Origin: JANQHS01 sp965227315
GTDB lineage: Bacteria > Bacteroidota > Bacteroidia > Cytophagales > CCMP332
Direction of reading: 5' to 3'
Assembly (NCBI GenBank): GCA_965227315.1
Contig: OZ245737.1
Coordinates: 2,418,001 to 2,482,000 of the forward strand
Length of the DNA: 64,000 nt
The notes beneath the pieces are model-generated. The model made no database searches. It was not told where the DNA came from and was given only the letters and a program-made list of their open reading frames with translations. Shown one piece after another: positions 7,209 through 15,515 of the stretch; the first letter of the stretch is position 1; each line of letters begins with the position of its first letter. Position numbers and translations under genes: made by a program.

Positions 7209-7391
7209 GTTTAAAGATCGATTGTTCTGATAATCACTGCATATATAAAATTTACAGCAAGTTATGGGGTGGGATCGGTTGTGATCTTGAGAGTACAAGA
7301 ACCTTTTTAATATTTTGCAAGGAATGGGGCATTGATAAGCCTCAGGTCGGCCTTCCGGTTTTTTGTCCATGTGTTCTATGAACAAAGTGAG

Positions 7392-7411
7392 GCATATTCT
7401 ATAAGATATGC
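7392..7411. repeat. Inverted repeat between FkbM-like and acyltransferase genes
   Basis: GCATAT (7392-7397), 8 bases, ATATGC (7406-7411). It lies 21 bases beyond the stop of the leftward acyltransferase gene. There is no U-tract after it on the minus strand, so it is at best a weak terminator. The rest of 7197-7432 shows no open frame or recognisable RNA. Confidence 0.3.
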
Positions 7412-7432
7412 GGAGGCTTTTATACTGAAAAA

Positions 7433-9208
7433 CTACTGGGCGAAAGCAACTTTGTTTACGGTACCCATCTCCCTGCTCAGGAGATGTACAGTGGTTTCAT
7501 TTAGGTTTTGAAGGTCCAGGAACATTAACCCGTCAAGTGAATGGTTAAAATTCGGATCGATATTGAAGCCGAGGATCTCCGCGTTTTCCTTGATGTATTT
7601 CTTGAGCAGTACCGGGATCTGTTTGTTTCTAGGTTCAATATCCGAGAGCACACCTTCAAATTGATTGATGTCGCTTCCATCCATATCCTCGAGAAGCAGA
7701 CCCGGGGATATGCTGATCCCTGAAGCTTTGAATTTTTTCCTGGCTTTGATGAACTGGCTCAAATGCTGATTGAAATGATAGCGTTTCAAATATTCCACGA
7801 TCAGGCTTCTGCTCAATTTGGAATAGCTGTTGGAAATGCTAACCGGACCAAGAATATACCTTAGATCGGGGTTGTTCAACAGGTAAAGAAGGATTCCTTT
7901 CCAGAGTATGAATAAGGGAAAAGGTCGTTTTTGGTACTCCTTGATGACGAAAGACCTTCCGAGCTCAAGGCTTTCTTTCAGGTAGGGGTAAAACGGCTCC
8001 TTGTACTTGAATAGCTTTGAAGTATATAGTCCCCGAGGTCCGTATTTGGGAATGATGTCCGCACCATTACCAAGGCGATACGCGGCCAATATTTTTTTCT
8101 CCTCCGGAGACCAGGCAAAAAGATGGTGGTAATACTTATCAAACTTGTCCAGGTCCGATTTTTTGCCGGTTCCTTCGCCTATTTCCCTGAAGGTGAGTTC
8201 CCTTAATCTTCCAATTTCGCTTAACAGCATTGGAATTTCTGATCCCCTGACGAGATAAAGCTTTATTCCTCCCTTTTCGAGAAAGAGCCTGTTTTCCAGC
8301 CCATTCATTTCCATCTCCAGCAGAAGCGGATCTACTGGGTCCTGAATTCTTGATTCTTTCCTTGGGAGCGCAGCGCTTATCCTTTTTCTGCGGCTTTCCG
8401 GAGACATGGAATAAACCTTGTTCCGTATATAGGCTCCCAGTTTCTGAAGATCATCGTACTCGGCAATTTTTTCCGGCCTTATTTTTTGTCCCATCCTGAC
8501 CGGGATCCGAAGATTTGCCTTAAGCAAAAATTCCCGCGGCAATGATGCGGTTCTGAGGCCGGGATTGATCCTTCCCAGATTATAGAATGTCCGACTGTTT
8601 TTTCCATGGAAATAGATTGGAACCACTGAAACCTCTGCTTTCCGGATCAATTTTAATATGGGAGTCTTCCATTCGGAATCGGATACGGTTTGATTCCAGG
8701 TGCCTTTTTGGTGAGCTACCTCTCCGGAAGGAAACAAACCAATGGATTCTCCATTTTTTAACGATTTCAAAGAGTCCTTCAATCCTCTCCGATTAACTGA
8801 CATGTTGCCCGAGCTGAAGTTGTCTACCGGAATGATCAGGTCATCAAGTTGTGGGATCCTTTTTATCAGATAGTTCGCCATTACCTTAAATGGCTCATTC
8901 CTTTTGCCGAGGATCTGGATCATGGCCAAACCATCCAAAAGACCGAAGGGATGATTGCTTAAAAAGATGACGGGTTCATTCTTTGGCAATTGCTTCAGGT
9001 CAGCTTCCGGTAGCTCGATCCTGATATTCAGCTGTTCAAGGATCTTGGCTGCAAATTCTGCCCCCTGGAAATTCTCGCAGGCATTGTATATTTCGTTGAT
9101 CCTATCCAGACCGATGAGATCAAAAATAAAATGAGCCATAAAAGGAGATTGAAAAAGCGGGTTTTTGATCTCCTTGGATAGGTTTTCTGGCTTAAAAAGC
9201 TTTTCCAT
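7433..9208 (-). CDS. Bifunctional lipid acyltransferase: PlsC-like domain plus GNAT/OlsB-like domain (OlsF-type)
   Basis: A 591-residue, two-domain protein. The N-terminal half is a lysophospholipid acyltransferase fold: catalytic motif NHPFGLLDG with His86 and Asp92, and the FPSGEVA motif near 158. The C-terminal half (about 300-500) resembles OlsB/hemolysin-like N-acyltransferases of the GNAT superfamily (HHLFAWSPEEKKILAAYRLG). This domain order matches OlsF, which makes ornithine lipids by N-acylating and then O-acylating the amino acid. Flavobacteria use OlsF, and related enzymes make glycine or serine-glycine lipids. It is probably associated with the inner membrane. The substrate amino acid cannot be decided from sequence. 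It stands alone, divergent from the ABC operon. Confidence 0.78.
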   Translation of the reverse strand: MEKLFKPENLSKEIKNPLFQSPFMAHFIFDLIGLDRINEIYNACENFQGAEFAAKILEQLNIRIELPEADLKQLPKNEPVIFLSNHPFGLLDGLAMIQILGKRNEPFKVMANYLIKRIPQLDDLIIPVDNFSSGNMSVNRRGLKDSLKSLKNGESIGLFPSGEVAHQKGTWNQTVSDSEWKTPILKLIRKAEVSVVPIYFHGKNSRTFYNLGRINPGLRTASLPREFLLKANLRIPVRMGQKIRPEKIAEYDDLQKLGAYIRNKVYSMSPESRRKRISAALPRKESRIQDPVDPLLLEMEMNGLENRLFLEKGGIKLYLVRGSEIPMLLSEIGRLRELTFREIGEGTGKKSDLDKFDKYYHHLFAWSPEEKKILAAYRLGNGADIIPKYGPRGLYTSKLFKYKEPFYPYLKESLELGRSFVIKEYQKRPFPLFILWKGILLYLLNNPDLRYILGPVSISNSYSKLSRSLIVEYLKRYHFNQHLSQFIKARKKFKASGISISPGLLLEDMDGSDINQFEGVLSDIEPRNKQIPVLLKKYIKENAEILGFNIDPNFNHSLDGLMFLDLQNLNETTVHLLSREMGTVNKVAFAQ

Positions 9209-9377
9209 AATTATGGAAGGCTATATTCGTTACTGTTTTTTATCCCCTCTTTTCCCCATTTTTAAAATTCTGTGAAGCATTTTTCTGAATCGTTAACCCC
9301 TTAACTTGTTATTTTTCCCTTCATCCCGAAATCGGTTTTAAGAATTAGTACTTGATTTCATATTCAAAAAGACCTTT

Positions 9378-10271
9378 ATGATGGAACTGAAAATCACCAA
9401 CTTGAATAAAACCTACCCCAATGGCGTCCAGGCTTTGAAGGATGTCGACCTTGAGGTGCCATTAGGGATGTTTGGTTTGTTGGGTCCAAATGGAGCAGGC
9501 AAATCCACCCTTATGCGGACCATAGCAACCCTGCAGGAGGCAGATAGCGGTCAAATTCTTCTGGGAGACATCAATGTTCTCTATGATAAAGAAGAGGTCA
9601 GGAAGCTATTGGGTTATTTGCCCCAGGAATTCGGACTTTATCCGAAGGTCACCGCTGAGGACCTGCTCAATCACATTGCTACCCTGAAGGGGATTACCTC
9701 CAAATCGGAAAGAAAGGATCTTGTGGATGCATTGCTTCAGAAGGTCAATCTCCATAGCCACAGAAAAAAGAACCTCGGCACCTTCTCCGGAGGTATGAAA
9801 CAAAGGTTTGGTATAGCTCAGGCACTCCTAGGAAACCCCAAGCTGATCATCGTGGATGAACCCACTGCAGGATTGGACCCTACCGAAAGAAACAGATTTC
9901 ATAATCTTTTGAGCGAAATTGGTGAGAATACCATTGTGATCCTTTCTACGCATATCGTGGAAGATGTCAGCCATCTGTGCTCCAATATGGCTATCATCAA
10001 CCAGGGCCAGGTGGTTCTCAAGGGAATCCCAACTGAAATTGTGGATTCCATGACCGACAAGATCTTCAAGAAGACGATTTCCAAGGAAGAAATTGACGAC
10101 TACCGATCGGAGTATCAGGTGATCTCCTCGGATCTTTTTGCTGGAAATACGGTGATCCATATTTATGCCGAAGCCAACCCGGGAAATGGATTTTCTTCCG
10201 TAGCTCCTGATCTGGAGGATGTCTACTTCAAAACCATACTCGGTGAAAAATCCGAAACACAACTGATATAG
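9378..10271 (+). CDS. ABC transporter ATP-binding protein
   Basis: A 297-residue nucleotide-binding subunit. Walker A is GPNGAGKST (about 35-43), the Q-loop is in YLPQEFGLYP, the signature is FSGGMKQR, Walker B is LIIVDEPTAGLDP, and the H-loop is STHIVED. The C-terminal ~70 residues form an extra regulatory segment. It starts at a Met-Met pair, and the second codon is an equally good start. Two bases separate it from the permease-peptidase fusion gene downstream, its obvious partner. Together with the next two genes it forms a Bacteroidota-type export or envelope-maintenance operon of unknown substrate. Confidence 0.92.
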   Translation: MMELKITNLNKTYPNGVQALKDVDLEVPLGMFGLLGPNGAGKSTLMRTIATLQEADSGQILLGDINVLYDKEEVRKLLGYLPQEFGLYPKVTAEDLLNHIATLKGITSKSERKDLVDALLQKVNLHSHRKKNLGTFSGGMKQRFGIAQALLGNPKLIIVDEPTAGLDPTERNRFHNLLSEIGENTIVILSTHIVEDVSHLCSNMAIINQGQVVLKGIPTEIVDSMTDKIFKKTISKEEIDDYRSEYQVISSDLFAGNTVIHIYAEANPGNGFSSVAPDLEDVYFKTILGEKSETQLI

Positions 10272-10273
10272 GT

Positions 10274-13200
10274 ATGTGGAAGAATATCCTGGGATTTGAG
10301 CTTACATACAGGAAAAAAAGACCTGCGACATATCTGTATTTTTTGATCTTTTTCCTGCTATGTTTTGGGGCGGTTACCTCGGACAACATCACGATCGGTG
10401 CGACTTCGGAAAAAGTGTTTAAAAATGCGCCGACGGTCATTTTCTCATTTGTGATCCTGATGTCGGCATTTGGGATTCTGGTTTCATCCGCGGTAATGGG
10501 AGTGCCACTATACCGTGATATTGAGTATAAAACCGACAAATTCTTCTTCTCTCTCCCGATTCGGGAAAGAGACTACCTGGCCGGGAGGTTCCTTGGTTCG
10601 TTCCTGACCCTGCTGTTTATTTTCTCTTCGGTTCAGATAGCTATTTTGATCGGGTCTCAAATGCCCTGGGTGAATCAGGACAAGATCGGGCCGGTGATAT
10701 GGGGCGCACATCTTCAGGCCTTTCTTTTACTCCTTATTCCCAATTTGCTTTTTTCCGCCTCCATCTTCTTCAGTCTTGTGGCGATGACCCGGAGGATCAT
10801 GGCCGCCTATACGGGTTCAATTATTTTGCTCGTGGCATACCTGATCTCCTTTCAATTCACCAGTGATCTGGATCGGAAATGGGTGGCTGAGTTGCTCGAT
10901 CCATTTGCATTTACCAGCGTGAATGAAATTACCAGGTATTGGTCTATCCATCAGCAAAACACCAACCTGCTGCCTGTTTCCGGAAATCTGCTGTACAATC
11001 GTTTGCTTTGGAGTTCCGTGAGTCTGGTCTTGTTGATTGTAGCTTTTAACAGGTTCAGCTTTTCAGGCTTTAAAGAGGTTTCAAAGAAGGTCAAGACTGT
11101 TTTGGATGAGGGATTATCCGCGGCTGGACCAATTCCCAAGGTGTCCGTATCCGCGATCGGATGGAAAACCCACCTTGCTCAGATGTTTAGCCTATCCTGG
11201 ATGGAATTAAAAAATGCTGTCAGCAATCCATACTTTATTTCCATCCTTTTTGCCGGATCGATATTTCTGTTTTTCGATTGCTTTTTCACCGATCAGATCT
11301 ATGGTGCTCCGGCATTGCCAGTCACCTATTATATGATTGAGAGCAAGAACAACAACTTTGTTCTTTTCGTGCTGATCATCCTGATCTATTACAGCGGCGA
11401 GATGATCTATAAGGAAAGATCGCTGAAGTTTGATCAGATCCTTGATTCTCTTCCCATACCAAACTGGATGTTTCTCGGTTCAAAGCTCTTGGCCATGTTT
11501 TACATCTGTTTTCTGTTGGCATCGGTAGTCATCGTGATGGGCTTGTTCGTTCAGACCGTTAAAGGGTATTTCAATTATGAATTAGGGGTGTATTTTACAG
11601 ACGTTTATGTATTGACGCTGCCTTTTTACATGGTCATGGCAACTTTTGTATTCTTCATCATGATCATGGTCAACAACAAGTTTATTGGGTTTGGAGTAGT
11701 CCTTCTTTATTGGCTGACCAGGATCGGTTTGACCCTCATGGATTACAATCATAATATGCTCTATGTGGGGAACAGACCGGATTATATATACTCTGACATG
11801 AATGGCTTTGGCCATTATTTTTCTCCTCTCATGTTCTTTTCATCTTATTGGGTTTCCTTTTGCATTCTCCTGGTAGTATTGGGAAATCTATTTTGGCCGA
11901 GGGGAGTCTTACCCGGTTTTAAGGACCGAATCGAACTTGCACGTCAAAGATGGGTGGCACCCGCAAAACTTGCATTATCCCTTGGTTTTTTGATGTTCGC
12001 CGGATTCGGAGCCTGGATCTTATACAACACCAATTTTATTAACGAATATAAGATCAGCGATACCGTTGAAGATGAAAGGGCTGATTTTGAAAGGAAGTAT
12101 AAAAAGTATGAAAACCTTCAGAATCCAAAGATATACTCTGTAAAGCTGGATGTAGACGTTTATCCAAGCGCAAGAAGAACGGAGATCAGGGGTTCTTTTT
12201 TGTTTACGAATGCAGGGAATAGCCCTATAGACTCTGTTATGGTGAATTTCAGGGATATTGAAAAGCTGAATTCATTTACCCTTGAAGGGGTCGATCTTCA
12301 ACCAGCCTGGTCTGATCCGCTATATAATATTGCCGTTTATCGCTTTCCGAGTAGCATCAGGCCCGGTGACAGCCTGAACCTTGACTTTTCCTTGTTCGAA
12401 GAGGAAATGGGTTTTTCAAATGAAATTCCTTCAAGTCAACTCAATTATAACGGAACGTTTTTTAATACGGGTTGGCTCCCGGGCTTCGGGTATAATGAAT
12501 CCCTTGAGTTGACCTCTGATGAACAACGAAAGGACCATGGTATGGAGCCGAAGGTGAGCAGCGTTCCAATTGAAGACCCGAAAAAGAAATATGAATCCTT
12601 TATCAACCCTAATGCTGATTATGTTCAATTCGAAGTAGTTGTAAGCACTGAAAATGACCAGATTGCCATTGTGCCCGGCTACCTTCAAAAGTCCTGGCAG
12701 GAAGGGGACAGGAATTTCTACCACTACAAAACAGAATCCCCGGGTTTTTATTTCTTCTCGGTATTATCAGCCCGCTATGAAGTCTTGAGGGATGCATGGA
12801 CAACTCCTGAGGGAGAGGAGATCTCACTCGAGATTTATCATCATCCGGGCCACGATCTGAATCTGGACCGCCTGATGAATGGAATGAAAAAATCCCTGGA
12901 GTATTTCTCGAAGAATTTTAGTCCCTACCAGCATAGTCAGCTGAGAATCCTTGAATTCCCGCGCTACAGTCGCTTTGCACAATCCTTTGCAAATACGGTC
13001 CCGTTTTCTGAAGCCTTTGGCTTTGTAAGTGATTTTTCGGATCCTGAAGACATCGATTACGCCTTTTATGTGACCGCCCATGAGGTTGGGCACCAGTGGT
13101 GGGGACATCAGGTGATGCCAAGGGCGACCAATGGAGCCAGTACTGTCTCTGAGTCCATGGCGCAATATTCTGCCCTGATGGTAATGGAAGATGAATATGG

Positions 13201-13882
13201 TCCTGATAAGATCTCGAAGTTCCTGAACTATGAGCTCCGAAGTTATTTAAGAGGACGGGCTTCGGAAAACAAATACGAGCCTACACTCCTGAACAATGAA
13301 GGGCAAGCCTATGTGCACTATCGCAAGGGAAGCCTGGCTATGTATTCCATCAAGGATTATATCGGAGAGGAAAACCTCAACAGCGCCCTGAAGAAGTATG
13401 TTGATTCGGTTGCCTTCCAGCCTCCTCCGTTTACATCTTCAAAGGAACTATATGAGCATATTTTGAGTGTGACGCCCGATTCTCTTCGGTATTTCGTGAC
13501 CGACCTGTTCGAAAGGAGGGTGTTATTTGAGAACCGTTCCACAAAAGCCGAATACGAGGATCTTGGCAATGGTACCTATAGGGTGACACTTGATGTGAAA
13601 GCGCAGAAGTTCTATGAAGACAGTCTTGGAAAGGAGATCGAGGGAGCACCTATGGAGGACTGGATCGATATTGGTGTTTTTGGGACAGAGACGGTGAATG
13701 GAGAAGAAATTGAAAAAACCCTATTTCTTAAGAAATATAAGATTACAGCAGGAGAGCATCAATTTGAACTAATTGTTCATGGCAAACCCGAGAAGGCCGG
13801 GATCGATCCGTATATTAAACTTATCGATCGCAATCCTGATGACAACAAAACCGTTGTAACTGAAAAAGGCAGCATAATATGA
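10274..13882 (+). CDS. ABC permease fused to M1 family zinc aminopeptidase
   Basis: A 1202-residue protein. The N-terminal half (about 1-590) holds two blocks of roughly six membrane helices each, typical of ABC-2 permeases. A final helix (about 570-590) leads into a large periplasmic region. That region ends in an M1 peptidase domain with zinc motif H936-E-V-G-H940 and, 19 residues later, Glu in VSESMAQYSALM as the third ligand; W-W-G after the motif is also typical. This fusion is a known Bacteroidota architecture whose transported molecule is not established. It sits in an operon with the ATPase upstream and overlaps the next gene by 4 bases (ATGA). Confidence 0.9.
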   Translation: MWKNILGFELTYRKKRPATYLYFLIFFLLCFGAVTSDNITIGATSEKVFKNAPTVIFSFVILMSAFGILVSSAVMGVPLYRDIEYKTDKFFFSLPIRERDYLAGRFLGSFLTLLFIFSSVQIAILIGSQMPWVNQDKIGPVIWGAHLQAFLLLLIPNLLFSASIFFSLVAMTRRIMAAYTGSIILLVAYLISFQFTSDLDRKWVAELLDPFAFTSVNEITRYWSIHQQNTNLLPVSGNLLYNRLLWSSVSLVLLIVAFNRFSFSGFKEVSKKVKTVLDEGLSAAGPIPKVSVSAIGWKTHLAQMFSLSWMELKNAVSNPYFISILFAGSIFLFFDCFFTDQIYGAPALPVTYYMIESKNNNFVLFVLIILIYYSGEMIYKERSLKFDQILDSLPIPNWMFLGSKLLAMFYICFLLASVVIVMGLFVQTVKGYFNYELGVYFTDVYVLTLPFYMVMATFVFFIMIMVNNKFIGFGVVLLYWLTRIGLTLMDYNHNMLYVGNRPDYIYSDMNGFGHYFSPLMFFSSYWVSFCILLVVLGNLFWPRGVLPGFKDRIELARQRWVAPAKLALSLGFLMFAGFGAWILYNTNFINEYKISDTVEDERADFERKYKKYENLQNPKIYSVKLDVDVYPSARRTEIRGSFLFTNAGNSPIDSVMVNFRDIEKLNSFTLEGVDLQPAWSDPLYNIAVYRFPSSIRPGDSLNLDFSLFEEEMGFSNEIPSSQLNYNGTFFNTGWLPGFGYNESLELTSDEQRKDHGMEPKVSSVPIEDPKKKYESFINPNADYVQFEVVVSTENDQIAIVPGYLQKSWQEGDRNFYHYKTESPGFYFFSVLSARYEVLRDAWTTPEGEEISLEIYHHPGHDLNLDRLMNGMKKSLEYFSKNFSPYQHSQLRILEFPRYSRFAQSFANTVPFSEAFGFVSDFSDPEDIDYAFYVTAHEVGHQWWGHQVMPRATNGASTVSESMAQYSALMVMEDEYGPDKISKFLNYELRSYLRGRASENKYEPTLLNNEGQAYVHYRKGSLAMYSIKDYIGEENLNSALKKYVDSVAFQPPPFTSSKELYEHILSVTPDSLRYFVTDLFERRVLFENRSTKAEYEDLGNGTYRVTLDVKAQKFYEDSLGKEIEGAPMEDWIDIGVFGTETVNGEEIEKTLFLKKYKITAGEHQFELIVHGKPEKAGIDPYIKLIDRNPDDNKTVVTEKGSII

Positions 13883-14409
13883 GAAAATTGATCTTCATTT
13901 TTTCACTGGGCATTTTCTTCAATGCGACCGGTCAGGGTGCTTTTCCTGAAATTTCGGGAGAGACACTTACCGGGGAATCCGTCAAAATTCCTGAGACCAC
14001 CAATGGGAAAATGACCATCCTTGGGATTGCATTTTCGAAAAAAGCGGAAGAAGACCTAAGGTCATGGTTTGAGCCTGCGTATACCAAGTTTATTTCCCCG
14101 CCGAAAGTCAGTTTTATTCCCGAAGACCCCTGGGAGGGAAACCTGTACTTCATACCCATGTTGCAGGGATTGGCTAAAACCGTAAGCGGAAAGGTCGAAA
14201 AGGAGTTGAAGGAAGGTATAGACCCTAAACTTCATGAGTACATCATGATGTATAAGGGTTCGGTCAAGGAATACAAGGATGAGTTGGACATGAAGTATTC
14301 TTCTACACCTTATTTCTTCGTTCTTGATGAAGAGGGAAGTATTCTTTATCGAACCGAAGGTTCATATGCCGATTCCAAAATGGAAGAGCTAGAATCCTAT
14401 CTGGAATGA
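13879..14409 (+). CDS. Secreted thioredoxin-fold-like protein without CxxC
   Basis: 176 residues with an N-terminal signal peptide (MRKLIFIFSLGIFFNATGQG). The mature protein starts PEISGETLTGESVKIP, as in periplasmic TlpA/peroxiredoxin-like proteins, and ends with STPYFFVLDEEGSILYRTEGSYAD, which matches the cis-Pro and last strands of a thioredoxin fold. There is no CxxC motif and no Cys in the mature chain, so it cannot be an oxidoreductase; a structural or assembly role (compare ATP10-like proteins) is more likely. It is translationally coupled to both neighbours by ATGA overlaps, so it probably works with the ABC-M1 protein or the DUF4837 lipoprotein. Confidence 0.6.
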   Translation: MRKLIFIFSLGIFFNATGQGAFPEISGETLTGESVKIPETTNGKMTILGIAFSKKAEEDLRSWFEPAYTKFISPPKVSFIPEDPWEGNLYFIPMLQGLAKTVSGKVEKELKEGIDPKLHEYIMMYKGSVKEYKDELDMKYSSTPYFFVLDEEGSILYRTEGSYADSKMEELESYLE

Positions 14410-15467
14410 GGTCGGGGTTTTTAATTCTTGGTCTATGGCTGGTACTGGCATGTAGCCCGGAGACCGAAAAGAGTCTTGATATACGGAAAAAGAGCCATGG
14501 AGCCTATGGTGAGATTGTTTTGGTTATGGATACGGCTCTCTGGGAGGGTGAACTGGGAAACACCCTTAGAGAATGTTTCCGTCAGCCCTTTCCTGGGCTA
14601 CCCCAGGCCGAAGCAGAATTCACGCTCAGGGTTGTTCCCCCCGAAAGCTTTGCAGGACTTCTAAGACTGGCTTCCAATATCATGGTTGTAGCCACATTTG
14701 ATTCGGAAAGCAAATCTTCACAATTGATGAAGACCTGGTTTACAGATGAGTCCATCTCAAAAGTCGGGGAAGAATCCGAGTTGTATAAGTATGTGAGAAA
14801 GGATGAATTCGCAAAAGACCAGTACTCCCTTTACCTCTTTGGAGAGAATAGCCCTGATCTGATCAAAAATCTGAATTCGAATTGTGATGAGCTAAAGGAC
14901 TTTTTCAACCAGCGTGAAAGGAAAAGAATTGCCAGGGAAGTATTCTCCGCCAAGGAGCAAAAGGGGATAAGCAAAGCAATAAACGAGAAGTATGGTTTTG
15001 GCTTTCGTGTTCCCTTTGGATATGATGTGGCCGTTCAGGAGAGAGATTTTTTGTGGATGAGCCAGCTTGGTACCGATCTGTTCAGGAACCTGTTCATCGC
15101 CTGGAAGCCATATCGCTCCGAAGAACAATTTGAAATTGATTCCATCGTAAAATGGAGGGATAAAATTGGGCGAAAGTACATTTTTGGATCCGGAGAAGAA
15201 GATACCAGTTCCTACCTGATCACTGATCAAAGATATCTCGAGGTAGAGAGCAGAGCGGTCTCATTCAATCAGAATTATGCGATCGAAACAAGGGGATTAT
15301 GGCGATTAAAGAATTTCCTGAGGGGAGGCCCTTTTCTCTCATTTGTGATGACCGATCCGGAGCGCGAGAGGATCTATTATATCGAAGGATTCTTATACGC
15401 ACCAAACCAGATCAAAAAGGGAATGATGCGCGAGTTGGAGGCGAATCTTTATACCTTCCAACCTTAA
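14406..15467 (+). CDS. DUF4837 family lipoprotein
   Basis: 353 residues with a lipoprotein signal (MRSGFLILGLWLVLAC, lipidated Cys16). The mature part opens with SHGAYGEIVLVMDTALWEGE, followed by the PGLPQAEAEFTLRVVPPESF segment, which fits the DUF4837 family of Bacteroidota. The function is unknown. The protein is predicted to sit in the envelope facing the periplasm. The gene is the last of the four-gene ABC operon and is joined to the previous gene by an ATGA overlap. No terminator separates it from the malic enzyme gene. Confidence 0.8.
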   Translation: MRSGFLILGLWLVLACSPETEKSLDIRKKSHGAYGEIVLVMDTALWEGELGNTLRECFRQPFPGLPQAEAEFTLRVVPPESFAGLLRLASNIMVVATFDSESKSSQLMKTWFTDESISKVGEESELYKYVRKDEFAKDQYSLYLFGENSPDLIKNLNSNCDELKDFFNQRERKRIAREVFSAKEQKGISKAINEKYGFGFRVPFGYDVAVQERDFLWMSQLGTDLFRNLFIAWKPYRSEEQFEIDSIVKWRDKIGRKYIFGSGEEDTSSYLITDQRYLEVESRAVSFNQNYAIETRGLWRLKNFLRGGPFLSFVMTDPERERIYYIEGFLYAPNQIKKGMMRELEANLYTFQP

Positions 15468-15480
15468 ATCTGATGCGAAA

Positions 15481-15499
15481 AAGGCAGTAGATTTGCCTT
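15481..15499 (+). promoter_or_regulatory. Promoter -7 element inside an inverted repeat, before malic enzyme
   Basis: TAGATTTG (15488-15495) matches TAnnTTTG and would place transcription start near 15500, with the ATG at 15516. It lies inside the perfect inverted repeat AAGGCA-N7-TGCCTT (15481-15499), which looks like a repressor or activator site. A TTG -33 box is not evident. Confidence 0.45.
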
Positions 15500-15515
15500 A
15501 GAAATTTTATACCCG

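Noticed and set aside
7181..7381. 66-codon frame in the gap before the acyltransferase gene
   Set aside because: Starts inside the FkbM-like gene, has atypical composition and no homology signal; the gap looks non-coding.
9209..9377. Divergent gap between the acyltransferase and ABC operons searched for promoters
   Set aside because: Only partial matches to TAnnTTTG (for example TATTTTTC); nothing strong enough to annotate.
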